DNA of 41,296 nucleotides from Ferrovibrio sp046294345 (GCA_046294345.1 JBKBJT010000034.1:1-41296); one strand, 5' to 3'. Shown: positions 7,882-16,586, numbered from the stretch's first letter. Notes: generated by a model not told the origin, from the sequence alone. Translations and numbers: made by a program.

Positions 7882-9276
7882 ATGGATACCGTTCTGATCG
7901 GCGAGGTGCTCGCCGTCCTGATGTTTTTCGGCATCATCGCTGTGCTGATGCTGGGGTATCCGGTGGCCTTCTCACTGGCCGGCACATCGCTGATCTTCGG
8001 TGTGATCGGTTACTGGCTTGGCGCCTTCGATCCGTCGAACCTGAGCAGCATCGCCGGTCGTTATGTCGGTACGATGGTGAACGAAGTGCTGGTCGCGGTG
8101 CCGCTGTTCATCTTCATGGGCGTGATGCTGGAAAGTTCCAAGATCGCAGAACAGCTGCTGGTGACGATGGGCCGCTTGTTCGGCAGCCTGCGCGGCGGCC
8201 TTGGCCTGTCGGTCATCCTGGTCGGCGCGCTGCTGGCGGCTTCCACTGGTATTGTCGGCGCCACCGTCGTGACCATGGGCCTGCTCAGCCTGCCGGCGAT
8301 GATGCGCGCGGGCTACGATCCCAAACTGGCGACCGGCGTGATCTGCGCTTCTGGCACGCTTGGCCAGATCATCCCGCCATCCACGGTGCTGATCTTCATG
8401 GGCGACATGCTGGCCGGCATGAATGCCCAGGTGCAGATGGCCAAGGGCAATTTCGCGCCAACTCCAGTTTCGGTGGGCGACCTCTTCGCCGGCGCCTTCA
8501 TTCCGGGCCTGATCCTGGTCGGCCTGTATTCGCTCTATGTGATCTACAAGGCCGTGACCGACCCCAAGAGTTGTCCAGCCCTGGAAGTCACCGCGGAGGA
8601 GCAGAAGTCGCTTGGCCGCGACATCCTGGTTGCGCTGCTGCCGCCGCTGCTGCTGATCATCGCCGTGCTGGGCAGTATCCTGATGGGTATCGCCACGCCA
8701 ACGGAATCCGCCTCGGTGGGCGCGGTCGGCGCGTTGTTGATGGCCGCGTTGCGCGGCCGGCTAAACCTCGAAGCCCTGCGTCATGTGATGATGTCGACGG
8801 CGCTGATCACCTCGATGGTATTCATCATCATCTTCGGCGCCTCAGTCTTCTCGATCACTTTCCGCATGATGGGCGGCGACAATCTGGTCGAGGAATTGCT
8901 GCGCAGCCTGCCCGGTGGCGTCATCGGTGCCATCATCTTCGTGATGCTGCTGATGTTCGTTCTCGGGTTCATTCTGGATACCTTCGAGATCATCTTCATC
9001 GTGATCCCGATTACCGCGCCCATCCTGCTGGCCATGGATGTCAGCCCGCTCTGGCTGGGTGTCATGGTTGGCGTCAACCTGCAGACCAGCTTCCTGACAC
9101 CACCCTTTGGGTTCTCGCTGTTCTATCTGCGTGGCGTCGCGCCGAGCAGCATCAGCACGGGTCAGATATACAAAGGGATCATCCCTTTCGTGGGGCTGCA
9201 GGTCGTCTGCATGGCGTTGCTGTTCATCTTCCCTGAACTGGCGACCTGGCTGCCGGAAGCGGTGCTGTCGAAATAA
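7882..9276 (+). CDS. dctM: TRAP transporter large permease, DctM family (module 2)
   Basis: The 464-residue product is a standard-length DctM with about 12 membrane spans. It shares LGYPVAFSLAG, ASGTLGQIIPPSTVLIFMGD, GIATPTESASVGA and GVNLQTSFLTPPFGFSLFYLRG with the family. It carries a hydrophilic insertion at roughly residues 178-195 (GMNAQVQMAKGNFAPTPVSV) that also occurs in many TRAP large permeases, and it lacks the acidic tail of module 1. It follows dctQ by four bases and ends at a bidirectional terminator. Substrate cannot be read from the permease; the paired binding protein suggests a small organic acid. Confidence 0.93.
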   Translation: MDTVLIGEVLAVLMFFGIIAVLMLGYPVAFSLAGTSLIFGVIGYWLGAFDPSNLSSIAGRYVGTMVNEVLVAVPLFIFMGVMLESSKIAEQLLVTMGRLFGSLRGGLGLSVILVGALLAASTGIVGATVVTMGLLSLPAMMRAGYDPKLATGVICASGTLGQIIPPSTVLIFMGDMLAGMNAQVQMAKGNFAPTPVSVGDLFAGAFIPGLILVGLYSLYVIYKAVTDPKSCPALEVTAEEQKSLGRDILVALLPPLLLIIAVLGSILMGIATPTESASVGAVGALLMAALRGRLNLEALRHVMMSTALITSMVFIIIFGASVFSITFRMMGGDNLVEELLRSLPGGVIGAIIFVMLLMFVLGFILDTFEIIFIVIPITAPILLAMDVSPLWLGVMVGVNLQTSFLTPPFGFSLFYLRGVAPSSISTGQIYKGIIPFVGLQVVCMALLFIFPELATWLPEAVLSK

Positions 9277-9300
9277 GCCGTCTGCGAGAGCAGGCATAAA

Positions 9301-9328
9301 AAAGGGCCCGCTTTTCAGCGGGCCCTTT
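9301..9328. terminator. Bidirectional terminator between dctM and dctP (module 2)
   Basis: A 12-bp perfect stem (AAAGGGCCCGCT / AGCGGGCCCTTT) with a TTTC loop lies between the convergent genes. In the minus direction the stem ends in a run of six T residues; in the plus direction TTTCGTTT follows. Both transcripts probably stop here. Confidence 0.88.
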
Positions 9329-9350
9329 CGTTTGGCTTCCGTATGGAAGC

Positions 9351-10445
9351 TTACGAGATCTGGAAATACTTCTCGCGGGCGATCAGGAAGGCGCTGTCGA
9401 CGACTTCCGTGCGGGTGCGCAGGATGTTCAGCGACTTGATGAAGCTCTCGGCCGTCTTCTTGACCAGGGCATCATCGCTGTTGCGGACCGTGGTGAGCAC
9501 TTCCTTCGCGGCGACGGCACCAGCCTTGAGGATTTCCTCAGGGAACTTCTGGATCTTGACGCCGTGTTTGTCGACCAGGGTCTTCAGAGCCACCGGATCG
9601 TTGGCATACATGTCCGACGCGGTGTTATCGTATTCGGCCTGGCAGGCATTTTCGACGATCGCCTGCAGATCCTTCGGCAGGGCCGAGAACTTCGACTTGT
9701 TGACCACCGCTTCGGTGGCCAGGCCCGGCTCGATGAAGCTCGGGAAGTAGTAGTTCTTGGCGACCTGGTAGAAGCCCAGGGCGAGGTCGTTATACGGGCC
9801 GACGAACTCGGCGGCATCAAGCGCGCCGGACTGCAGGGCCTGGAAGATTTCGCCAGCAGCCAGGTTCACCACCGTGGCGCCGAGCTTTTCCCAGGTCTGG
9901 CCGCCCAGGCCGGGCGTGCGGAACTTCATGCCCTTGAGATCGGCGACGCCGGTCAGCTCCTTGCGGAACCAGCCGCCCGCCTGGGTGCCGGTGTCGCCGG
10001 ACAGGAAGCCCTTGACGCCGAACTTGTCGTAAATCTCGTCCCAGATCTGCTGGCCGCCCATGAAGCGGACCCAGGCAGCCAGTTCACGCGAGGTCATGCC
10101 GAACGGCACGCCGGTGAAGAACGAGAGGGCGCGGGACTTGCCCTGCCAGTAATAGGCGGCGCCATGGCTCATTTCGGCCGAGCCTTCGATCACGGCATCC
10201 AGGGCCTGCAGCGGCGGAACCAGTTCACCGGCGGCGAAAACGCGGACGGTCAGGCGACCGCCCGACATGTCGGTGATGCGTTTGGCAAGCCGCTCGGCAC
10301 CAACACCCAGGCCTGGGAAGTTCTTCGGCCAGGTGGTGACCATGCGCCATTCCATGCGGCCCTGCGACAGAGCAGGAGCAGCAAAAGACGCGGTCGTGGC
10401 GGCGCCGGCGAGCGCGGCACCCTTGATGAAATTACGGCGTTTCAT
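9351..10445 (-). CDS. dctP: TRAP periplasmic binding protein, TakP-like (module 2)
   Basis: The 364-residue product starts MKRRNFIKGAALAGAA, a Tat-type signal with likely cleavage after ALS near residue 27. The start is ATG 10445: GGAGGAA lies upstream, and longer readings of the frame only add junk before the signal. The mature part belongs to the same subfamily as the module-1 protein (WRMVTTWPKNFPG, GGWFRKEL, GEIFQALQSGALDAAEFVGPYND). Ligand positions expected from the module-1 alignment are Q155, R176 and E213, but the Trp after that Glu is Phe214 here, so specificity may differ. It converges on dctQM of module 2. A repeat-rich stretch lies upstream and may hold its operator. Confidence 0.93.
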   Translation of the reverse strand: MKRRNFIKGAALAGAATTASFAAPALSQGRMEWRMVTTWPKNFPGLGVGAERLAKRITDMSGGRLTVRVFAAGELVPPLQALDAVIEGSAEMSHGAAYYWQGKSRALSFFTGVPFGMTSRELAAWVRFMGGQQIWDEIYDKFGVKGFLSGDTGTQAGGWFRKELTGVADLKGMKFRTPGLGGQTWEKLGATVVNLAAGEIFQALQSGALDAAEFVGPYNDLALGFYQVAKNYYFPSFIEPGLATEAVVNKSKFSALPKDLQAIVENACQAEYDNTASDMYANDPVALKTLVDKHGVKIQKFPEEILKAGAVAAKEVLTTVRNSDDALVKKTAESFIKSLNILRTRTEVVDSAFLIAREKYFQIS

Positions 10446-10556
10446 TGCAGAAGTTTCCTCCGTATCTGCATTCGTTAACGGGCCACAGCTTCTGATTGCC
10501 CGACAAGGGAAGTATTGCCGGAACACCAGATTCTACGGGGCAGAACTAAGTGCCCA

Positions 10557-10606
10557 ACCCTGAAAAGAAAATGCCGCGCCGACCCTGAAAAGACAATATT
10601 TTCAGG
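10557..10606. repeat. Direct repeat plus hairpin upstream of dctP (module 2)
   Basis: ACCCTGAAAAGA occurs twice, at 10557-10568 and 10582-10593, 25 bases apart from start to start. The second copy also forms an 8-bp perfect inverted repeat with TTTTCAGG at 10599-10606 (loop 10592-10598). The block sits between the end of bpt and the start of dctP, both minus strand. It could be a regulator-binding site for dctP or the end of the bpt transcript; no T-run follows directly. Confidence 0.5.
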
Positions 10607-10645
10607 CTGTCTACGGATGATTCTTTCGTCGTAAATCGCCTCAGG

Positions 10646-11368
10646 CTATGCGGACAGGGGCCGCCACCCCTCAGGGTTGAGGGCCTCCAGGGGGCGGAAC
10701 TGGCTCTTGTAGGCCATCTTGCGGCTCTCGGCGATCCAGTAGCCGAGGTAGACATAAGGCAGCCCCAGATCGACGGCATTGGCGATATGCCAGAGAATGA
10801 TGAAGCTGCCGGGGCTGCGACGTTCGAAATCAGGGTCGAAGAAGCTGTAGACCAGCGACACGCCGTCGCTCATCTCGTCGATCAGGCAGATGCCGAACAA
10901 CCGGCCATCGGCGCAGCGGAATTCCGACAGCCCGCTGCGCACCGGGCTGTCTTCCACCATGGCCCGGTAATCGGCGAATTCCATGTCGGCCATGCCGCCG
11001 CCGTCATGACGGGCCGTCACGTAGCGGCGGAAGACCTGGTAATGCTCACGGGTGGCATAGGCGGGCAGGCGCCGCGCCAGGGTGCCGGCATTGCGCTTGA
11101 GGATGCGCCGCTGCGCCACGGAGGGCACAAAATCGGCGACCGGCACGCGGACTGGTACGCAGGCGTTGCAGTTCTCGCAGGCCGGCCGATAGGCCAAGTC
11201 CTGGCTGCGGCGGAAACCGGCCTGGCTCAGCGCGTTATGCAGGCCGTCCGGATCTTCGCCGGCAAGCAACGTCACCACCTTCCGTTCCAGCTTGCCCGGC
11301 AGGTACGGGCAGGGGGTCGGCGGTGTGGCGAAGAAGTGCCGTAAAGGTATCTGCAAGCGATGTTTCAC
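10646..11368 (-). CDS. bpt: Aspartate/glutamate leucyltransferase (bacterial Bpt)
   Basis: Bpt transfers leucine from leucyl-tRNA to proteins with N-terminal Asp or Glu, marking them for ClpS-ClpAP degradation in the bacterial N-end rule. The 240-residue product has the N-terminal Cys20 and the C64-xx-C67-xx-C70 motif of the ATE N-terminal domain. Its C-terminal GNAT-like domain contains GLPYVYLGYWI and KMAYKSQFRPLE. Length matches the family. The start codon is GTG with only a weak purine stretch before it, so translation may depend on the upstream RDD gene 73 bases away. Together with motA, motB and the RDD gene it forms a co-directional string, probably one transcript. ATE1-like arginyl specificity is the alternative, but this short form is the leucyl type. 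Confidence 0.93.
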   Translation of the reverse strand: MKHRLQIPLRHFFATPPTPCPYLPGKLERKVVTLLAGEDPDGLHNALSQAGFRRSQDLAYRPACENCNACVPVRVPVADFVPSVAQRRILKRNAGTLARRLPAYATREHYQVFRRYVTARHDGGGMADMEFADYRAMVEDSPVRSGLSEFRCADGRLFGICLIDEMSDGVSLVYSFFDPDFERRSPGSFIILWHIANAVDLGLPYVYLGYWIAESRKMAYKSQFRPLEALNPEGWRPLSA

Positions 11369-11441
11369 GTCGCAGTCCGTCGCTGAAGCGTCAGATAGAG
11401 CTTAGTATAAATAGCCGGCTTGGGGAGGGGGATTCTACGTT

Positions 11442-11945
11442 TCACCCGCCCACCGGCCTCCGCACCACCAAGGTTCCGCACAGGATGTCGTGCAGGCAGC
11501 GGCCACGGTTGTTGAACAGGGCCCAGAGCAGGATCAGGCCGCCGGTGAAGCTGACCGTCACATAAAACGCGGCCGTATGGAGCAGGGCCTGCAGGTATCC
11601 CGGTTTGCCGCCATTCCAGACCCTGACTTCCAGTCCGAACAGGCGCATACCCAGGGTGGCCGAGGCAGGCCCCCCGATGGTCAGGGTGTGATATGCAATC
11701 GGAACGGCCGCGCCGATCAGCACCAGCAGCGGCGTGAGCAGGCCGAAGCTCACGATGGTCAGAAGGCCGAGCATGATCTTGTAGACGATCAGGATTCCGG
11801 TCAGGACGCCAAGATCGATAAGGTAGGCAAACAGTCGCCGCCCGGTTACTCCGACGTATAATGCGGGATCGTCATCGGTCCGGCCCGCAGGCACATAGGG
11901 CGGTTCCGGGACCAGGTCGCGCGAAGAACGATGTTCGCCGGACAT
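11442..11945 (-). CDS. RDD-family membrane protein
   Basis: The 167-residue product has a disordered, charged N-terminus (1-30) and then the RDD domain. Landmarks are GRRLFAYLIDLGVL with the Arg and Asp that name the family, LGMRLFGLEVR after the second span, and RCLHDILCGTLVVRR at the end. Three to four hydrophobic spans are visible (about 38-60, 65-88 and 118-140). Family members are proposed to be ion or small-solute transporters or accessory membrane proteins; the role here is unknown. Its ATG overlaps the motB stop by one base (TGATG), so it is translationally coupled to the stator genes, which hints at a membrane or flagellar-energy context without proving it. Confidence 0.88.
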   Translation of the reverse strand: MSGEHRSSRDLVPEPPYVPAGRTDDDPALYVGVTGRRLFAYLIDLGVLTGILIVYKIMLGLLTIVSFGLLTPLLVLIGAAVPIAYHTLTIGGPASATLGMRLFGLEVRVWNGGKPGYLQALLHTAAFYVTVSFTGGLILLWALFNNRGRCLHDILCGTLVVRRPVGG

Positions 11946-13117
11946 CAGCGGGTCGGCAGGATGCGGATGGCGCCATTCGCCGGACCGGGGCCGTTCAGGC
12001 CCGGCGGCGGCGGCGGCGGCGGCGGCGGGTTGCGCAAGACGCCGGGCACCGGCTGCGACCGCGCGGCACCGCCGCCGGTATCATTGCCGCCGGCTGCCGC
12101 CTTCTGCGCGTCGCTCAGCAGCAGGATGGCGATGCGGCGGTTGCGGGGATCAAGCGGGTTGTCCTTGATCAGCAGGTCCTGGTCGGCATTGCCGGTGACC
12201 TGGCGGATCCTTTCTGCCGGCACGCCGGCCTCGATCATGGCGCGCCGGGCCGCGTTGGCACGGTCGGCAGACAGTTCCCAGTTCGAATACGCGCCCTGGC
12301 CGCGGAAGGGTTGGGCATCGGTATTGCCGCTGATCGCCAGCTTGTTCGGCAGTTTCGATACGGCCTGCGCGACCTGCTGCATCAGGCGGCGTGCCTTGTC
12401 GTTCAGCCCGGCGCTGCCCGAGGGGAACATCGAGGATTGTTCCTCGTCGACCAACTGGATGCGGAAACCTTCCGGCGTGTTGTCGAACACGATCTGCTTC
12501 GACAATTCCGCCAGCTGTGGATTGCTCGCGATGGCCTGACGGATCTGCGCCTCGACCTCGCGGAAATTCTCGGCCTCGACCTGGGCCAGGCGTTCGCGCG
12601 CAGCCTGGGCGTCGATCTGCTGCAGATCGGAAAGCTGTTGCTGCTGCTGGCCGTCACCGATCTGGGCCTGCTCGCCGGTACCGGTCTGCGCCATCGAGGG
12701 GTCCTGGAAACGGTCGCCGCGCGTGCCCGCCGCCGGCGGCGGCTGGCGGGCATCGGGGTATTTCTGATCGTATTGTGGCTGGTCTTCCTGATCGCTCTTT
12801 TCGGCCGAGGGGCCGACGATCACGGTGGGCAGGCCGAAGCTGGAAATCTTGCCACCGTCTTCCAGGATGGTGCGGCCACCAAGAACACCGCCGGCGCCGG
12901 ACAGACTGCGACTGACGGAGGCCGGCGAGAAGTAATCGGCCACGCCTTTTTTCTGCTCGTCGGTGGTCACATTGAGCAGCCACAGCAGCAGGAAGAAGGC
13001 CATCATCGCCGTCACGAAGTCGGCATACGCCACCTTCCAGGCGCCGCCATGGTGACCATGCGCCGCTTTCTTGATCTTCTTGACGATGATTGGGCGTTCG
13101 CCGTCGGCCGCTGCCAT
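11945..13117 (-). CDS. motB: Flagellar motor stator protein MotB
   Basis: MotB anchors the stator to peptidoglycan and with MotA forms the ion channel that drives flagellar rotation. The 390-residue product has a short basic N-terminus, a single membrane span (about 30-50) with the essential ion-binding Asp33 in YADFVTAMMAFFLLLWLL, and the plug region. A long Gln/Pro-rich linker runs from about 95 to 180. The OmpA-like peptidoglycan domain spans about 210-340 (ISGNTDAQPF, LSADRANAARR, RRIAILL). After it comes a low-complexity tail with nine consecutive Pro encoded by a GGC repeat. The ATG is preceded by an AGGA site. It lies 20 bases after motA. Asp alone does not tell protons from sodium. 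Confidence 0.96.
   Translation of the reverse strand: MAAADGERPIIVKKIKKAAHGHHGGAWKVAYADFVTAMMAFFLLLWLLNVTTDEQKKGVADYFSPASVSRSLSGAGGVLGGRTILEDGGKISSFGLPTVIVGPSAEKSDQEDQPQYDQKYPDARQPPPAAGTRGDRFQDPSMAQTGTGEQAQIGDGQQQQQLSDLQQIDAQAARERLAQVEAENFREVEAQIRQAIASNPQLAELSKQIVFDNTPEGFRIQLVDEEQSSMFPSGSAGLNDKARRLMQQVAQAVSKLPNKLAISGNTDAQPFRGQGAYSNWELSADRANAARRAMIEAGVPAERIRQVTGNADQDLLIKDNPLDPRNRRIAILLLSDAQKAAAGGNDTGGGAARSQPVPGVLRNPPPPPPPPPGLNGPGPANGAIRILPTR
12003..12023. repeat. (GGC)7 trinucleotide repeat within motB
   Basis: Seven uninterrupted GGC units, followed by GGG, encode most of the polyproline run near the MotB C-terminus when read on the minus strand. Because the unit is three bases, slippage would change the number of prolines without breaking the frame. 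Confidence 0.85.
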
Positions 13118-13137
13118 GGATCAATCGTCCTGCTGCA

Positions 13138-13998
13138 TCACACAGACTGCACTTTGCTGGTCGCTTCTTCGACCTCATAGAAGGTCGGACGCACATTCGA
13201 CATCAGCGATTTGCGCGCGAACTCCACCGACACCGCCGGCGCGTAGCCCTGCAGGTGCGCCAGCAGGCCGGCTTTCATGCAGAGCATATATTTCTGGTCG
13301 TGCTCCTGGGTTGCCTTACAGGCGGCGGCGATCGGCGAGACGATGCCGTAGGAAAGCAGAATGCCCAGGAAGGTACCGACCAGAGCGCCGCCGATCAGTT
13401 TGCCCAGCACTTCCGGCGGCTCGCTGATCGAACCCATGGTCTTGATCACGCCGAGCACGGCGGCGACGATACCCAGCGCCGGGAAGCTTTCGCCGAACGC
13501 GGTGAGGGCGGCGGCGGCAAGGTGGTCTTCCTGGTGATGAACTTCCAACTCCATGTCCATCAGGGATTCCATCTCGTGCGGGTTTTCGCTGCCCAGGGTC
13601 ATCAGACGCAGATAGTCGCACAGGAAATCCATGGCGTGATGGTCGGCCATGAATTTCGGGAACTGCGTGAAGAGTTTGCTTTCTTCGGGCTTTTCGATGT
13701 GCTGTTCAAGCGCGAGCATGCCCTTGCTCTTGGCCAGCTTGAACACGCTGTACATCATCGACATCAGTTCGAGGTAATCGTCCTTGGTGTATTTGGGACC
13801 TTTGAAGGAAAGCTTGAAGCCGTTCAGCGCGGCCTTCAGCACCGGCTTTGGATTGCCGACGATGAAGGCGCCAACACCTGCGCCGCCGATGATGACCAGC
13901 TCGAACGGCTGCCACAAAACAGACAGCTTGCCGCCCATGGCCATATAGCCACCGAGCACGCAACCCAGGCCAATAATCGAGCCGATGATAACCAGCAT
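13138..13998 (-). CDS. motA: Flagellar motor stator protein MotA
   Basis: MotA forms the pentameric membrane part of the stator and contacts the rotor through its cytoplasmic loop. I start it at ATG 13998, giving 286 residues, the usual length. GGAGAG lies upstream, and the longer frame adds an Arg-rich stretch before the first helix. Four spans are visible (about 2-22, 30-50, 170-192 and 203-225). The conserved ESFPALGIVAAVLGVIKTMG segment and the proline-containing LLSYGIVSPIAAA segment are present, and a large charged loop separates spans two and three. The gene heads a minus-strand string motA-motB-RDD-bpt. It is preceded by 106 AT-richer bases that likely hold the promoter, though I see no clean consensus. 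Confidence 0.96.
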   Translation of the reverse strand: MLVIIGSIIGLGCVLGGYMAMGGKLSVLWQPFELVIIGGAGVGAFIVGNPKPVLKAALNGFKLSFKGPKYTKDDYLELMSMMYSVFKLAKSKGMLALEQHIEKPEESKLFTQFPKFMADHHAMDFLCDYLRLMTLGSENPHEMESLMDMELEVHHQEDHLAAAALTAFGESFPALGIVAAVLGVIKTMGSISEPPEVLGKLIGGALVGTFLGILLSYGIVSPIAAACKATQEHDQKYMLCMKAGLLAHLQGYAPAVSVEFARKSLMSNVRPTFYEVEEATSKVQSV

Positions 13999-14104
13999 CC
14001 CAACTCTCCATGCCCGTGCCCGGCGATTCGGCCGGATACACGTCAACCCAAGTCTTTTTTATCGTATGCGGCGGGTAAATAGAATATTGAAAAAGCAATG
14101 ATAT

Positions 14105-16522
14105 TTACTCGTTCCTGAGGCGCACCCGTCCCAGCGCGCCCGCTTCGATGTCGGCCGGACGCAATGACATGGGAATGTACTGCACCGCGGCCCAGGGCGC
14201 GGCAAAATCGCCGTAATTCGACGAAAGCGGATGTCCGGACTGTCCGGTCGAGTGCATGAACTGGGATCGATTGAGGTCGGCCAGATCATAAATCGCCCGC
14301 AACGAGGCGGCGTGGCGGTTGGCATAGGGTTCCTGGTCATCGCCCAGGTCGTTGCGGCCGACATTAACCGTAAATGTGTCTCCGGGGCTGGGGGTGCCGA
14401 CCTCGAAGAGCCGCCGCAGAACCGGTATATTGCTGAACGGGCGGTGAGGCGCGCGGGTGTGGTGGGCATCGCCCCAGCGCCAGCGACTGAGATCGGAACC
14501 GTAACGGCCTTTCAAATCATCGAGAGCGAGGTCCAGAGCTTCGGCGGCAAGCGCGGAGCAGGGGGTCGCCACCCCGGTGGCAACATTGCCGCACCATCGG
14601 GACTGGCCGTCCGCGTTGCTGAGAATGTTTTTCATCAGGATCGGGCGGTGCCGCCACAGGGACGTGAAAGCTTCGCCCAATTCGTCGGCGAGCACCAGGC
14701 GGGTCAACTCGCGATACCAGGCCTGGAAGATCAGGGGTTCGGCGCGGCTGATCGCCATTGTGCCGTCCCAGCCCATCAGCATGGCATGGGCGGTGGGCAA
14801 TTCCGAATTCCGTGGCGCGGCTTTCAGCGGCGCGCCGAGCAGTAGCGGCAGTATTTCCGTAGCCATCAGCGATAGAGCATCGCCTTGGATCTGCTTGAAG
14901 CTTTCCACCGAATGAATCGGCCGCTCGCGCAGCAGTTGCTCGATCCGGCGCGCACGGAAGGGTTCAGCCCATTCCGAGGTGATGAAATAGGGATAGCTGT
15001 CCGGCACGATCTTGTGGTTCGCCGTCACCAGCATGCCCTGTGGTGGATTGTAACTGCGTGGAAGCTCGTCGAACGGAATGAAGCCGGCCCAGTCGTAACG
15101 GGCATCCCAGCCCGGCGCCGGGGCAAGGCCTTTCAAATCGTTTTCCGGTTTGCGGATCGGTACGAGGCCCGGAGCAAGAAAACCGATATTCCCCTCGCGA
15201 TCGGCATAGACGATGTTCTGCTGGGGAGAGACGAAACGGCGATAATTATTGATGAAACTAGACCAGTCCGTGATCGTGTCGACGCCGGTCAAGGCATCCG
15301 CCGTGGTATCGTCGTCGCGCAGGGCGGTCCAGCAGAAAGCCAGCACGTATCCGGGTTCAAGCATGCGCCTGGAGGCGTCATGCACATCGGAAATGACAGG
15401 GCCGTGGCGGGTTTCGCGCACGGTCATACTGACAGGGTCTGCGCCACGCACCTTGATGATCTCTTCGCGCAGGATGAAGGGCGCGCTGCCGTCGGGCGTG
15501 ATGTAGCGGGATGAATCGGTGGGATCGATCTTTTCAATATACAGATCCTGCGTATCCGGGCCGGTATTGGTGAACCCCCAGGCCACGCGACCGTTATGGC
15601 CGAGGATCACGCCGGGTACGCCGGGCAGGGTGGCGCCGATCACTGCGCCGGACGGCGAGGCCATCTGCGCGAAATACCAGATGGCAGGTGTCGTCAGGCC
15701 AAGATGCGGATCATTGGCCAACAGGGGCTGTCCGGTGACGGTGCGCTTGCCACTGACGACCCAGTTGTTCGATCCCAGACCTTCGGGTCGTGGCGGCGGC
15801 AGCATCTGCTGAAGACGCTCGATATCGATGGCGTCGGCGACCTGGCGATACAGATCGCTGAAATCGGCCAGTGCCACTGGCGCATCGCCTGGATAAGGCG
15901 GATAGAATTCCTCGGTTTGCTGCCGGGTCAGACGCTGCGACAATCCTAGCCTAGCCAGTTCGCTGCCCCAGTTGCCGCCAAGATCCCAGGCCATCATTTT
16001 CAGCCAGCCGAGCGTGTCTGCGGGTGTCCAGGGTTCAGGCACAATGTCGAAGATCAGGAATTCCGGCGGCAGAGGACCGGAGCGGGTTTCAAGAAATGCA
16101 TTCACGCCGTTGGCATAGGCCTGCAGATAGGTCTGTGTGCCCGGCTGCAGCGCGGCGAAGGCCGCGACCGCCTTGCGGCGGATACCGAGCGTGCGAATGA
16201 ACTTGTCGGTGTTGAGTGCCTGCTGGCCAAACACTTCGGAGAGGCGACCGGCCGCGACACGGCGCTGAACCTCCATTTGCCACAGGCGGTCCTGAGCATG
16301 GGCATAACCAAGACCGAAGGCGGCATCGGCACGGCTGGCGCCACGAATATGGGCGACCGCATGACGGTCGCGCACGATATCGATTGGTCCGGACAACGGC
16401 GTGGCAACAGCGATATCCCCACTCATATCAGGCAGAGACAGGCGTGCCGTGATGTACAGGGCGCCGGCAATCGCGCCAGCCAGTAGAAAAAGAACCGCAA
16501 AAATACGGACGACCCAGCGCAT
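14105..16522 (-). CDS. Penicillin-acylase-family amidase (Ntn hydrolase)
   Basis: Family members cleave amide bonds of penicillins, acyl-homoserine lactones or related acylated compounds in the periplasm. The 805-residue precursor begins with an uncleaved-looking or signal helix (about 4-27). The alpha-chain region follows, then a spacer, then G-S-N-N-W at about residue 250. The Ser at 251 would become the N-terminal nucleophile of the beta chain after self-cleavage. Downstream motifs GHNGRVAWGFTNTG, NDPHLG and SRWRWGDAH are typical of the family. ATG 16522 is chosen over an in-frame TTG one codon earlier because of the spacing to GGGGA. It sits between flagellar genes but has no evident link to them. 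Natural substrate is not deducible; AHL acylase is one option. Confidence 0.92.
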   Translation of the reverse strand: MRWVVRIFAVLFLLAGAIAGALYITARLSLPDMSGDIAVATPLSGPIDIVRDRHAVAHIRGASRADAAFGLGYAHAQDRLWQMEVQRRVAAGRLSEVFGQQALNTDKFIRTLGIRRKAVAAFAALQPGTQTYLQAYANGVNAFLETRSGPLPPEFLIFDIVPEPWTPADTLGWLKMMAWDLGGNWGSELARLGLSQRLTRQQTEEFYPPYPGDAPVALADFSDLYRQVADAIDIERLQQMLPPPRPEGLGSNNWVVSGKRTVTGQPLLANDPHLGLTTPAIWYFAQMASPSGAVIGATLPGVPGVILGHNGRVAWGFTNTGPDTQDLYIEKIDPTDSSRYITPDGSAPFILREEIIKVRGADPVSMTVRETRHGPVISDVHDASRRMLEPGYVLAFCWTALRDDDTTADALTGVDTITDWSSFINNYRRFVSPQQNIVYADREGNIGFLAPGLVPIRKPENDLKGLAPAPGWDARYDWAGFIPFDELPRSYNPPQGMLVTANHKIVPDSYPYFITSEWAEPFRARRIEQLLRERPIHSVESFKQIQGDALSLMATEILPLLLGAPLKAAPRNSELPTAHAMLMGWDGTMAISRAEPLIFQAWYRELTRLVLADELGEAFTSLWRHRPILMKNILSNADGQSRWCGNVATGVATPCSALAAEALDLALDDLKGRYGSDLSRWRWGDAHHTRAPHRPFSNIPVLRRLFEVGTPSPGDTFTVNVGRNDLGDDQEPYANRHAASLRAIYDLADLNRSQFMHSTGQSGHPLSSNYGDFAAPWAAVQYIPMSLRPADIEAGALGRVRLRNE

Positions 16523-16586
16523 CAATCCCCGCTCAGTATAAAGACCCGAGCAGACTTAACAGATTCGCAAGTGATTTGCAGGATTG

